A stretch of DNA of 7,090 bases from Nonomuraea sp. (lineage in GTDB: Bacteria > Actinomycetota > Actinomycetes > Streptosporangiales > Streptosporangiaceae), in contig JABFVJ010000316.1 of assembly GCA_013362835.1 (NCBI GenBank), positions 1 to 7,090 on the forward strand, in the 5' to 3' direction. Both the position numbers and the translations under genes were made by a program. How positions within the stretch are numbered: the first letter of the stretch is position 1; each line of letters begins with the position of its first letter. Shown here in pieces: positions 1 to 6,190 of this stretch. The notes beneath the pieces were generated by a model. That model searched no databases, was not told the DNA's origin, and saw only the letters and a program-made list of their open reading frames with translations.

Positions 1-813
1 CGAGACTGGCTCGCCCACACCCCCGACGGCACCGCGCGCTGCCTTGCCGACCTGCGGCGCGAGGAGCACAGCGTACGCCTGCGCCGCCTGGCCCACGGGC
101 CACGAGACGCCAAGGTCAGCATCGTCATGTCCACCAAACGTCCCGGCATGGTCGGCGCGGCCCTGGCCCAGATGGAACGCCAGCGGGGCGTCGAGGCCGA
201 GGTCCTGCTCGGGCTGCACGGCGTGACCTTCGACCAGGTACGCCCCGCGATCGAGGCGTGTTCCCTGCCCGTGACCCGGTTCGAGGCGGAGACCTCCGTG
301 CCCTTCGGCGAAGTGCTGAACCGGGCCGCCGCCCTGGCCTCCGGCGACTACCTGGCCAAATGGGACGACGACGACTGGTACGGCCCCGACCACCTGTCCG
401 ACCTGGTCATGGCTCACTCGTACGCGGGGGCCGACGTGGTGGGCACCACGGCCGAGTTCTTCTACCTGGAGCCCTTGCGCGCCACGGTCAGGCGGACGAC
501 GTTCGCGAGCGGGGCGGCGTACCCTAGCGAGGTTTGGGCGGATCACGTGGCTGGAGGCACAATTTTGCTCCAAAGAGCGAAATTTCGGGAAATCGGCGGA
601 TTTCCGGCCCTGCCGCGGGCCGTCGATCTCGAGTTCCTCAAAGCCGCGCAAAAGATCGGCGCCCGCGTCTACCGCACCCACGGCCTCGGATACGTCCTGC
701 GCAGAGGGCTCACCGGCGAGCACACCTGGCAGCTGCCCCTGACCCATTTCGTCAAGGTCGCCACCAGCCAATGGCGCGGCTTCCGCCCGAGCCTGCTGAT
801 GGAAGCCGCATGA
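1..813 (+). CDS. Glycosyltransferase family 2-like protein, 5'-truncated by window
   Basis: The reading frame is open from the first base to a TGA at 811-813, giving 270 visible residues. An ATG at 127 exists but is not the likely start, because the frame continues upstream and the first strand of a GT-A fold (KVSIVMSTKRP, visible residues 38-48) begins before it. The acidic metal/nucleotide-sugar motif WDDDDW is at visible residues 121-126, preceded by SGDYLAK, the usual arrangement in GT2 enzymes. A GGTILLQRAKFREIGGFP segment follows, matching the GT2 stretch after the donor site. The protein probably transfers a sugar from a nucleotide sugar in the cytoplasm; donor and acceptor are not readable. 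The residues before the GT domain suggest another upstream domain outside the window. The stop overlaps the next start (ATGA), so translation of the two is likely coupled. An AT-rich, rare-codon stretch lies at 521-605. The GT2-like call is fairly sure; the exact role is unknown. Confidence 0.85.
   Translation, partial: RDWLAHTPDGTARCLADLRREEHSVRLRRLAHGPRDAKVSIVMSTKRPGMVGAALAQMERQRGVEAEVLLGLHGVTFDQVRPAIEACSLPVTRFEAETSVPFGEVLNRAAALASGDYLAKWDDDDWYGPDHLSDLVMAHSYAGADVVGTTAEFFYLEPLRATVRRTTFASGAAYPSEVWADHVAGGTILLQRAKFREIGGFPALPRAVDLEFLKAAQKIGARVYRTHGLGYVLRRGLTGEHTWQLPLTHFVKVATSQWRGFRPSLLMEAA
521..605 (+). other. AT-rich rare-codon patch with two adjacent stem-loops inside the CDS
   Basis: This stretch is much richer in A/T than its flanks and uses codons otherwise scarce here (ATT, TTG, CAA, AGA, AAA and TTT between 562 and 585). 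It contains an inverted repeat AATTTTGCTC (561-570), loop CAAA, GAGCGAAATT (575-584): a 10-bp stem with one G-U pair in the sense RNA. A second perfect 7-bp stem follows at once, GGAAATC (588-594), loop GGCG, GATTTCC (599-605). CGAAATTTCG (578-587) is itself a perfect palindrome and competes with both. The encoded peptide is the conserved GT2 segment, so this is recoding of normal protein sequence rather than an extra insertion. Whether the structure has a function is unknown. Confidence 0.6.
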
Positions 814-2447
814 GACCCGAGCAGAACCCGCCGGTGCGCGGCAACGACTACCGCGTGCTCCGGCCCCCGGAGGACTTCACCCCGGCCCTGACGGTCAGCG
901 TGATCGTCCCGGCCTACGGCGGCCAGGACAAGCTCGACCTGGTGCTCGCCGGGCTCGCCCGGCAGACCTACCCGGCCGCGCTCACCGAGGTCGTCGTCGT
1001 GGACAACGGCAGCACGCCGCCCCTGCGGCTGCCCGCCACGCGGCCCGTACGCACCCGGTTGATCACCTGCCCCGAGCCCGGCCGCGCCAACGCCCGCAAC
1101 GCCGGCCTCGCCGAGGCCACCGGCGAGGTGATCCACTGGCTCGACTCCGACGTCGTGCTCACCCCGGGCGCGATCGAGGCCCACATGCGCTGGCACCACG
1201 CGGCCCCCTACCTCGTCGTGACCGGCTACATCCGCTTCACCGACGCCGAATTGCCCGCCGAGCTCCCCGCCGACCTGGAGAAACACTTCGAGCCCGCCGA
1301 GCCGCACGCCTGGATCGTCGACCTCGTCGACCGTACCGACGGGCTCACCGACAACCCGCAACGCCCGTTCAGCCTGCACGTCGGCGGCGCGACCTCCGTG
1401 GGCGCCCGCCTGATCGAGGCGGCCGGGCCGATGGACGACGAGCTGATACTCGGCCAGGACACCGAGATGGGCTACCGGCTGGGCCAGGCGGGCGCCGTCT
1501 TCGTGCCCGAGCCGCGCGCCCGCGCCTACCACCTCGGTCCGACCATGCGGATGCGCGACAAGCCGTCCATCGACCGGGTGAGCCACGCGTTCGTCGCCGA
1601 CCGCATCCCGGCCTACCGCTGGTTGCGCTCCCATCCGGCGCGCCGCTGGAAGGTCCCGTACGTCACCGCCGTCGTCGACGGCACGGCCGGCTACGAGAGC
1701 GTTCGCGCGACCGTCGACGCGCTGCTGGCCTGCACGGTCCCCGACCTGTCCGTCCTGCTGCTCGGCCCCTGGGACGCCCTCGGACACGAGCGCCGCGCCC
1801 CGCTCAAGGACCCCCACCTCGACCTCGTCCTGGTCCACGGCCACTACCTGCACGAAACTCGCGTACGCCTGGCCACGTCGGAGGAGATCGACCCGGCCAC
1901 GCCCTTCGCGCTGCGCCTGCCACCCGGCTGGGTCCCCGGCGAGGACACCCTCGCCCGCCTGCTCGACCTGGCCCGCGACGAGGGTCTCGGCCTGGTCGCG
2001 GTGCTGCTCCGCGAGTCGCCGCAGGGCGTCGTCGCGGCCCGCCTGGAACGCCTGTCGGCCTTCGCCAGGGCCCGCATCGTCGCGACGCCAGGCGACGACT
2101 TCGACGACGTCGTGGACGCCGTGTCCGGCGTGTCCTGGGTCGAGGGCGAGACCTACGGGTTCAGCACCGAGGCCGAGCCCCTGCTCGGGCGGCGCGCCGC
2201 GTACCGGGCCAGGGTGGAGGCGCGGGCGGAGGCGGCCAGGCTGGCCAAGGAGGCCGAGCGCCTGCGCGCGCAGGCGGCCAAGTGGAAGGACGAGGCCGCC
2301 CGGTGGCGCAGGACCGCCGTCGAGCTGCGGCGCGAGGTGAGCGTCCTGCGCCGCCAGCTCGCCGCCGCCAACCGCGCCCAGCAGAGCCTGCGCACGCTCG
2401 TCTCCGCCACCATGAAACGCGCACTCGGCAAACGCCTGCGCGGCTAG
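810..2447 (+). CDS. Glycosyltransferase family 2 protein with C-terminal coiled coil
   Basis: 545 residues. The ATG at 810 is chosen because it forms an ATGA overlap with the previous stop, has GGAAG at 801-805 four bases upstream, and gives an N-terminus (RGNDYRVLRPP) matching the paralogue at 2501-3973. The frame is open further upstream but would overlap the previous gene. The GT-A domain spans about residues 27-250: VSVIVPAYGGQDKL (29-42), VVVVDNGS (61-68), donor/metal motif LDSD (111-114) and GQDTEM (215-220) carrying the probable catalytic acidic residue. Residues about 280-440 begin KVPYVTAVVD and resemble a second, degenerate GT-like domain without a DxD. Residues about 462-526 are Ala/Glu/Arg-rich heptad-like coiled coil, followed by a short basic tail (KRALGKRLRG). 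No signal peptide or membrane helix is seen, so it is probably cytoplasmic, perhaps tethered through the coiled coil. The family is well supported; the substrate is not known. Confidence 0.9.
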   Translation: MRPEQNPPVRGNDYRVLRPPEDFTPALTVSVIVPAYGGQDKLDLVLAGLARQTYPAALTEVVVVDNGSTPPLRLPATRPVRTRLITCPEPGRANARNAGLAEATGEVIHWLDSDVVLTPGAIEAHMRWHHAAPYLVVTGYIRFTDAELPAELPADLEKHFEPAEPHAWIVDLVDRTDGLTDNPQRPFSLHVGGATSVGARLIEAAGPMDDELILGQDTEMGYRLGQAGAVFVPEPRARAYHLGPTMRMRDKPSIDRVSHAFVADRIPAYRWLRSHPARRWKVPYVTAVVDGTAGYESVRATVDALLACTVPDLSVLLLGPWDALGHERRAPLKDPHLDLVLVHGHYLHETRVRLATSEEIDPATPFALRLPPGWVPGEDTLARLLDLARDEGLGLVAVLLRESPQGVVAARLERLSAFARARIVATPGDDFDDVVDAVSGVSWVEGETYGFSTEAEPLLGRRAAYRARVEARAEAARLAKEAERLRAQAAKWKDEAARWRRTAVELRREVSVLRRQLAAANRAQQSLRTLVSATMKRALGKRLRG

Positions 2448-2453
2448 CCGCGC
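2438..2453. terminator. Perfect 16-bp palindrome over the stop codon, possible terminator
   Basis: GCGCGGCTAGCCGCGC is a perfect palindrome containing the TAG stop (2445-2447) of the preceding gene. RNA from either strand can form a GC-only stem of six pairs with a CTAG loop, and it lies between two convergent genes. There is no U tract, so it would be the U-less type often proposed for high-GC actinomycetes. It may equally be a chance palindrome. Confidence 0.35.
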
Positions 2454-2456
2454 CTC

Positions 2457-2543
2457 GGGTCAGTTCGGGCGCAGGGCCGACTTCAGGCGTCTGAGCAGGG
2501 TCAGTTCGGGCGCAGGGCCGACTTCAGGCGTCTGAGCAGGGTC
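2457..2543. repeat. 41-bp tandem direct duplication (2.1 copies)
   Basis: Bases 2457-2502 are identical to 2498-2543, a 46-base match at a shift of 41. The unit covers the last coding bases and stop of the minus-strand glycosyltransferase. The gene uses the inner copy (stop complement at 2501-2503), and the outer copy is left as non-coding sequence beyond the stop. The copies are perfectly identical, suggesting a recent slippage duplication. Since 41 is not a multiple of three, the outer copy is out of frame with the gene. Each copy can form a weak TCAG/CTGA hairpin. Confidence 0.95.
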
Positions 2544-3973
2544 TGCTCCGGCGGCTCGACCGGCAGCGACGCCGGCGCGGGGATGGTGACCGGCTCCGGC
2601 TGGGCGGGCGCGGGCCAGTAGCGATCGGGCGGCTCGTGGCGTACGCCATGGGTGACCTCGACCAGGTCGTCGAGGTCGGCGCCGGGGTCGGCGAGCAGCA
2701 GCGCGCGGCCGAGCGCCGAGGTGCGTTCGAGGCGGGCCGAGCGCCCGTCGGGCAGGTCCACGACGAGCACGCCCGCGAGGTCCTTCTGCGCCGACTCCAC
2801 CATGCGCTCCAGCGTCGCCCGGTGCAGCGGCACGTCCACCGGCCCCCGGTAGCGGAACGGCGTCGGCGCGGGCGTCGGCGCGGCCTCGTCGATGAGCCGG
2901 ATCCGTTCGTCGTGCGCGAACAGGTCGCGCATCAGCCGCAGCTCGAAACACGGGTCGGACAGCACCGCGCGCCGCCCGTCGTCGAGCCGCGACCACGGCC
3001 CGACCAGCGTCACCACGACGTCCTGGAGCTTTCCGTCGAGCGCCGCCGCCACCGCCCGCCGCACCACCGACTCGGACGTGTCCGTGACGTCCAGCACGAT
3101 CTCCACGTACGGCACCAGCCACCGCCGGCCCCGGTCCTTGCGCAGGTCACGGCGGAGCGGGATCCGGTGCGCCAGGTACGGCTCCACCGCCCGCACGGCC
3201 CGCTCCCTGTCACGGTGCTGCGCCGGCAGCCCGAGATGCACGGCCTGCGCGGCCTCGTCCGGCACGAACACGACGCCGTGCATCGCGAGGCGGTAGGAGA
3301 ACTCGGTGTCCTCGCCGCGCACCACGGTCGGGTCGAGCCCGCCCACGGCGTCGAAGACCTCGCGCCGCAGGGCGAACGTGGGCCCGGTGCACACGTGGTA
3401 CGGATTGCGGCTCTTACGCAGCCCGTCGGTCTTGGCGATCGTCGCCTCGGTCGAGCTGGACACGGCCCCGGCCAGGTCGAACACCTCTCCCAGGCGGCCG
3501 GCGGCGAAGACCTGCCGCGCGGTGACCGGCGGCGCGTCCACGAACTTCTTCATCCCGATCGTGACCAGGTAGTCGGTCACGTGGTGCCAGCGCGCCAGCG
3601 CCTCGATGTGCTCGCGGCAGGCGACCATGTCGGCGTCGAGCCGCTGGATGATCTCCCCGTCGGCGGCCTTGGCGCCGGTGTTGACGGCGTTGGAGATGCC
3701 CCAGCCGTCGCGTACCGGGACGACGCGGGTGTTGACCGGCCGGATCTCCGGCAGCCGGATCGGCGGCGCGCTGCCGTCGTCGACGACCAGGACCTCCATG
3801 AGATGGTCCGGGTACGTCTGCGCCGCGAGCGCCGCCAGCGTCAGCTCCAGTTTGTCCTGCCCGCCGTGCGCCGGTATCACCACGCTCACGGACAGACCGG
3901 GTGACCAGGCTCCGAGCTCCGGCGGCATTACTGGTGAATAGTCGTTCTGCCTCAAAGCAGGACGCGCGTTCAT
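2501..3973 (-). CDS. Glycosyltransferase family 2 protein, paralogue of the convergent neighbour
   Basis: 490 residues. The ATG (complement of 3971-3973) has AGGGGG five bases upstream (3979-3984). GT-A domain at about residues 27-250: VSVVIPAHGGQDKLELT (29-45), LVVDDGS (62-68), donor/metal motif LDAD (112-115), CTGPTFALRREVFDAVGG (195-212) and GEDTEF (220-225) with the probable catalytic acid. A second, degenerate GT-like half starts near RRWLVPYVEIVLDV (about 285). The C-terminus has a Pro-rich linker and a basic LLRRLKSALRPN tail, similar in position to the tail of the convergent paralogue but without its coiled coil. The N-terminus (QNDYSPVMPPE) also matches the paralogue (GNDYRVLRPPE). 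It is likely a cytoplasmic sugar transferase for a surface glycan or glycoconjugate; the substrate is unknown. It is divergent from thrC. Its 3' end is tandemly duplicated. No convincing promoter was found for it. Confidence 0.9.
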   Translation of the reverse strand: MNARPALRQNDYSPVMPPELGAWSPGLSVSVVIPAHGGQDKLELTLAALAAQTYPDHLMEVLVVDDGSAPPIRLPEIRPVNTRVVPVRDGWGISNAVNTGAKAADGEIIQRLDADMVACREHIEALARWHHVTDYLVTIGMKKFVDAPPVTARQVFAAGRLGEVFDLAGAVSSSTEATIAKTDGLRKSRNPYHVCTGPTFALRREVFDAVGGLDPTVVRGEDTEFSYRLAMHGVVFVPDEAAQAVHLGLPAQHRDRERAVRAVEPYLAHRIPLRRDLRKDRGRRWLVPYVEIVLDVTDTSESVVRRAVAAALDGKLQDVVVTLVGPWSRLDDGRRAVLSDPCFELRLMRDLFAHDERIRLIDEAAPTPAPTPFRYRGPVDVPLHRATLERMVESAQKDLAGVLVVDLPDGRSARLERTSALGRALLLADPGADLDDLVEVTHGVRHEPPDRYWPAPAQPEPVTIPAPASLPVEPPEQTLLRRLKSALRPN

Positions 3974-4031
3974 GGTGACCCCCTGCCGAGGACCTTATCG
4001 GGAGATGCTGAGAATTTCCTGAATAGTGGCC

Positions 4032-4072
4032 CTGTCCAACCGGCCGTCCGTGGCGCTGTCCAGCCATTGGAC
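4032..4072. promoter_or_regulatory. Repeated CTGTCCA with inverted GTCCA-N5-TGGAC, possible operator
   Basis: CTGTCCA occurs at 4032-4038 and again at 4056-4062, 24 bases apart. The second copy forms an inverted repeat GTCCA-GCCAT-TGGAC (4058-4072). The elements lie in the 166-bp divergent region upstream of the candidate thrC -10. The spacing is near two helical turns, as expected for a dimeric regulator, but the motif matches no operator I recognise. Confidence 0.2.
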
Positions 4073-4101
4073 GCGGCTCCGCGCCGGGCCCGCGCACCCC
4101 G

Positions 4102-4107
4102 TACACT
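4102..4107 (+). promoter_or_regulatory. Candidate -10 element of the thrC-thrB promoter
   Basis: TACACT fits the actinobacterial -10 pattern TANNNT and lies 32 bases before the thrC start, giving a short leader of about 27 bases. No good -35 is seen at 16-19 bases; TTGGAC at 4067-4072 is too far away (29 bases). No Thr-rich leader peptide or attenuator is visible. Confidence 0.35.
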
Positions 4108-4139
4108 CGGTGCCCAACAGCGCAGGTAGGGGAGTCATC

Positions 4140-5198
4140 ATGGGCAGGTCGTGGCGTGGCCTCATCGAGGAGTACCGAGAGCGTCTTCCGGTCACCACGA
4201 AGACGCCCGTGGTCACGCTGCTCGAAGGCGGCACCCCGCTCGTCCCGGCGCACCGCGTCTCGGCCCTGACGGGCTGCGAGGTCTACCTCAAGGTCGAGGG
4301 CGCCAACCCGACGGGCAGCTTCAAGGACCGCGGCATGACCATGGCCATCAGCAAGGCGGTCGAAGAGGGGGCCAAGGCGGTCATCTGCGCCTCCACCGGC
4401 AACACCTCGGCCTCGGCGGCCGCCTACGCCGTACGCGCGGGGCTGACCTGCGCCGTGCTCGTGCCCAAGGGCAAGATCGCGATGGGCAAGCTGGCCCAGG
4501 CGCTGGTCCACGGGGCCACGCTGCTGCAGGTCGAGGGGTCGTTCGACGACTGCCTGGAGATGACGCGCAAGCTGTCGTCCAGCTACCCGATCGCGCTGGT
4601 CAACTCGGTCAACCCGTTCCGCCTCCAGGGGCAGAAGACGGCCGCGTTCGAGATCGTCGACGCGCTCGGCGACGCCCCCGACATCCACTGCATCCCGGTG
4701 GGCAACGCGGGCAACATCTCGGCGTACTGGATGGGCTACCAGGAGTACGCCGACGACGGGGTCTCGGCCACGCGGCCGCGCATGTTCGGCTTCCAGGCCA
4801 GCGGCTCCGCGCCGATCGTCGACGGCGCGCCGGTTTCCCATCCCCACACGATCGCCACCGCGATCCGCATCGGCAACCCCGCGTCCTGGGGCCTCGCCAC
4901 GGCGGCGCGCGACGAGTCCGGCGGCGTCATCCAGGCGGTGACCGACCGGCAGATCGCGGCCGCGTACAAGCTGCTGGCCCAGGAGGAGGGCGTGTTCGTC
5001 GAGCTCGCCTCGGCGGCCAGCGTCGCGGGGCTGCTCCAGGCGCATGCCCAGGGGCTCGTGGAGGCCGGTCGGCGGATCGTCTGCACGGTCACGGGCAACG
5101 GCCTGAAGGACCCCGACTGGGCCATCTCGGGCGCCCCCGCGCCGGTCGTCATCCCGATCGACGTGCACGCCGCGGCGGCCGCGCTCAACCTCGCCTGA
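4140..5198 (+). CDS. thrC: Threonine synthase
   Basis: 352 residues, the usual length for the short actinobacterial form. It is a PLP enzyme that converts O-phosphohomoserine to L-threonine plus phosphate, the last step of threonine synthesis. The ATG at 4140 is preferred over an upstream in-frame ATG at 4026 because GGGGAG (4129-4134) sits five bases before it and the family N-terminus starts here. The PLP Schiff-base lysine is K62 in [23 protein letters not shown] (83-96) is the substrate/cofactor loop, GNAGN (188-192) the phosphate-binding loop of PLP, and TGNGLKD (318-324) the C-terminal cofactor contact. It is followed after 21 bases by thrB, probably as one transcript. The upstream neighbour is a divergent glycosyltransferase, so hom is not adjacent. 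The identification is secure. Confidence 0.97.
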   Translation: MGRSWRGLIEEYRERLPVTTKTPVVTLLEGGTPLVPAHRVSALTGCEVYLKVEGANPTGSFKDRGMTMAISKAVEEGAKAVICASTGNTSASAAAYAVRAGLTCAVLVPKGKIAMGKLAQALVHGATLLQVEGSFDDCLEMTRKLSSSYPIALVNSVNPFRLQGQKTAAFEIVDALGDAPDIHCIPVGNAGNISAYWMGYQEYADDGVSATRPRMFGFQASGSAPIVDGAPVSHPHTIATAIRIGNPASWGLATAARDESGGVIQAVTDRQIAAAYKLLAQEEGVFVELASAASVAGLLQAHAQGLVEAGRRIVCTVTGNGLKDPDWAISGAPAPVVIPIDVHAAAAALNLA

Positions 5199-5219
5199 CG
5201 GAGAAGGAACCGTTATCGA

Positions 5220-6125
5220 ATGACGACCGTACGTATTCGCGTCCCGGCCACGTCGGCCAATCTGGGGCCCGGCTTCGACGCGCTCGGTCTCGCGCTCGAC
5301 CTCCACGACGAGGTGGAGGTGACGCTCACGCCGGAGCCCGGCGTACGGATCACCGTGGAGGGCGAGGGCGCGGGCGAGGTCGACCTCGGCGAGGGCCACC
5401 TGATCGTCAAGGTGATGCGCAAGGCGTTCACGCGCATGGGCGTGCCGCAGCCGGAAGGCATCACGCTGCGCTGCGTCAACCGCATCCCGCACGCGCGCGG
5501 CCTCGGCTCCTCCTCCGCCGCCGTCTGCGCGGGCATACTCGCCGCCCGCGCGCTGAGCGACGCCGACCTGTCCGACGACGAGGTCCTCGCGCTGGCCACG
5601 GAGATCGAAGGCCATCCGGACAACGTCGCCCCGTGCCTGGCCGGGGGCCTGACGGTGGCCTGGATCGACCACGCCGGCGCACCACGTATGGTGAAGCTGA
5701 CTCCCGACGAGAGGGTCCGTCCGGTCGTCGTCATTCCGACGACGCGGCTGGCCACGGAGACCGCGCGGGGGTTGTTGCCGAAGGACGTGCCCCACAAGGA
5801 CGCCTCCTTCAACGCCGGCAGGGCCGCGTTGCTGATCGCCGCGCTGACCTCGCGGCCGGAGCGAGAGCTGTTGCTCGCCGCCACGGAAGACCGTCTCCAC
5901 CAGCACTACCGCGCGCCTGCCATGCCTGGGAGCGCACGTCTGGTAGAACGTCTGCGTGCCGTAGGCGTGCCCGCGGTCGTTTCGGGAGCGGGTCCCACGG
6001 TTCTTGCGTTTTCATCACCGGATACGCAGGATTTGATCGCGCCAGAAGTGGGTACTGACTGGCACATCCAGCAAATGGACGTCGACCCGGTTGGTGCGAA
6101 CGTTCAGTTCCCCGAGACACGCTGA
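5220..6125 (+). CDS. thrB: Homoserine kinase (GHMP family)
   Basis: 301 residues, normal length. It phosphorylates L-homoserine with ATP to O-phosphohomoserine, the substrate of the neighbouring threonine synthase. GHMP kinase motifs are all present: N-terminal VRVPATSANLGPGFDALG-like strand (residues 5-23), ATP-binding glycine/serine loop PHARGLGSSSAA (90-101), EGHPDNVAP (130-138) and the C-terminal motif VVSGAGPTVLAF (253-264). The ATG at 5220 has a GGAGAAGGA stretch (5200-5208) eleven bases upstream, a somewhat long spacing; the family-typical N-terminus (MTTVRIRVPATSANLG) supports this start. It probably shares the thrC transcript. No strong terminator hairpin follows the stop at 6123-6125, so some readthrough into the rho leader is possible. 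Confidence 0.97.
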   Translation: MTTVRIRVPATSANLGPGFDALGLALDLHDEVEVTLTPEPGVRITVEGEGAGEVDLGEGHLIVKVMRKAFTRMGVPQPEGITLRCVNRIPHARGLGSSSAAVCAGILAARALSDADLSDDEVLALATEIEGHPDNVAPCLAGGLTVAWIDHAGAPRMVKLTPDERVRPVVVIPTTRLATETARGLLPKDVPHKDASFNAGRAALLIAALTSRPERELLLAATEDRLHQHYRAPAMPGSARLVERLRAVGVPAVVSGAGPTVLAFSSPDTQDLIAPEVGTDWHIQQMDVDPVGANVQFPETR

Positions 6126-6143
6126 TGCCTCTTTAGACCTTCA

Positions 6144-6190
6144 GGGAATAGCCGTGTGCGCTGGTGATGTTAGGCTGGTAGCCGCACCAG
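6144..6190 (+). promoter_or_regulatory. Candidate rho promoter region with nested inverted repeats
   Basis: TAGGCT at 6171-6176 fits the actinomycete -10 consensus, with no clear TTGACA-like -35. The same region also reads GGAAT (6145-6149), 19 bases, GTT (6169-6171), one base off the GGAAT-N18-GTT pattern of SigR/SigH-type thiol-stress promoters. An inverted repeat CTGGTG (6161-6166) / CACCAG (6185-6190) brackets the -10, and GGCT-GGT-AGCC (6173-6183) is nested inside it. Transcription would start near 6183. This is inferred from sequence only. Confidence 0.35.

Noticed and set aside
127..813. ATG at 127 as the true start of the first gene
   Set aside because: The frame is open to the window edge and the first GT-A strand lies before this ATG, so the gene begins outside the window.
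669..1853. A 394-codon minus-strand frame opposite the second glycosyltransferase
   Set aside because: It is a shadow frame of a gene with clear GT2 motifs; it shows no domain signal and low-complexity composition.
2636..3904. A 422-codon plus-strand frame opposite the minus-strand glycosyltransferase
   Set aside because: His/Arg/Val-rich shadow product; the real gene on the other strand has all expected motifs and a good ribosome site.
4067..4107. TTGGAC / TACACT as a classical -35/-10 pair for thrC
   Set aside because: The spacer is 29 bases, far too long for one promoter.
3995..4234. A 79-codon minus-strand frame ending in a protein-like [12 protein letters not shown]
   Set aside because: It would start inside thrC antisense and covers the thrC promoter and start; no ribosome site is seen. 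A gene relic cannot be excluded, but there is no support.
3414..5906. An 830-codon open frame on the minus strand across the glycosyltransferase start, thrC and thrB
   Set aside because: It is antisense to three well-supported genes and its Arg/Gly/Ala-rich product looks like the mirror frame usual in high-GC DNA.
4151..6058. A 635-codon plus-strand frame across thrC and thrB in another phase
   Set aside because: It overlaps two certain genes entirely and its Arg/Gly-rich product is typical out-of-phase translation.
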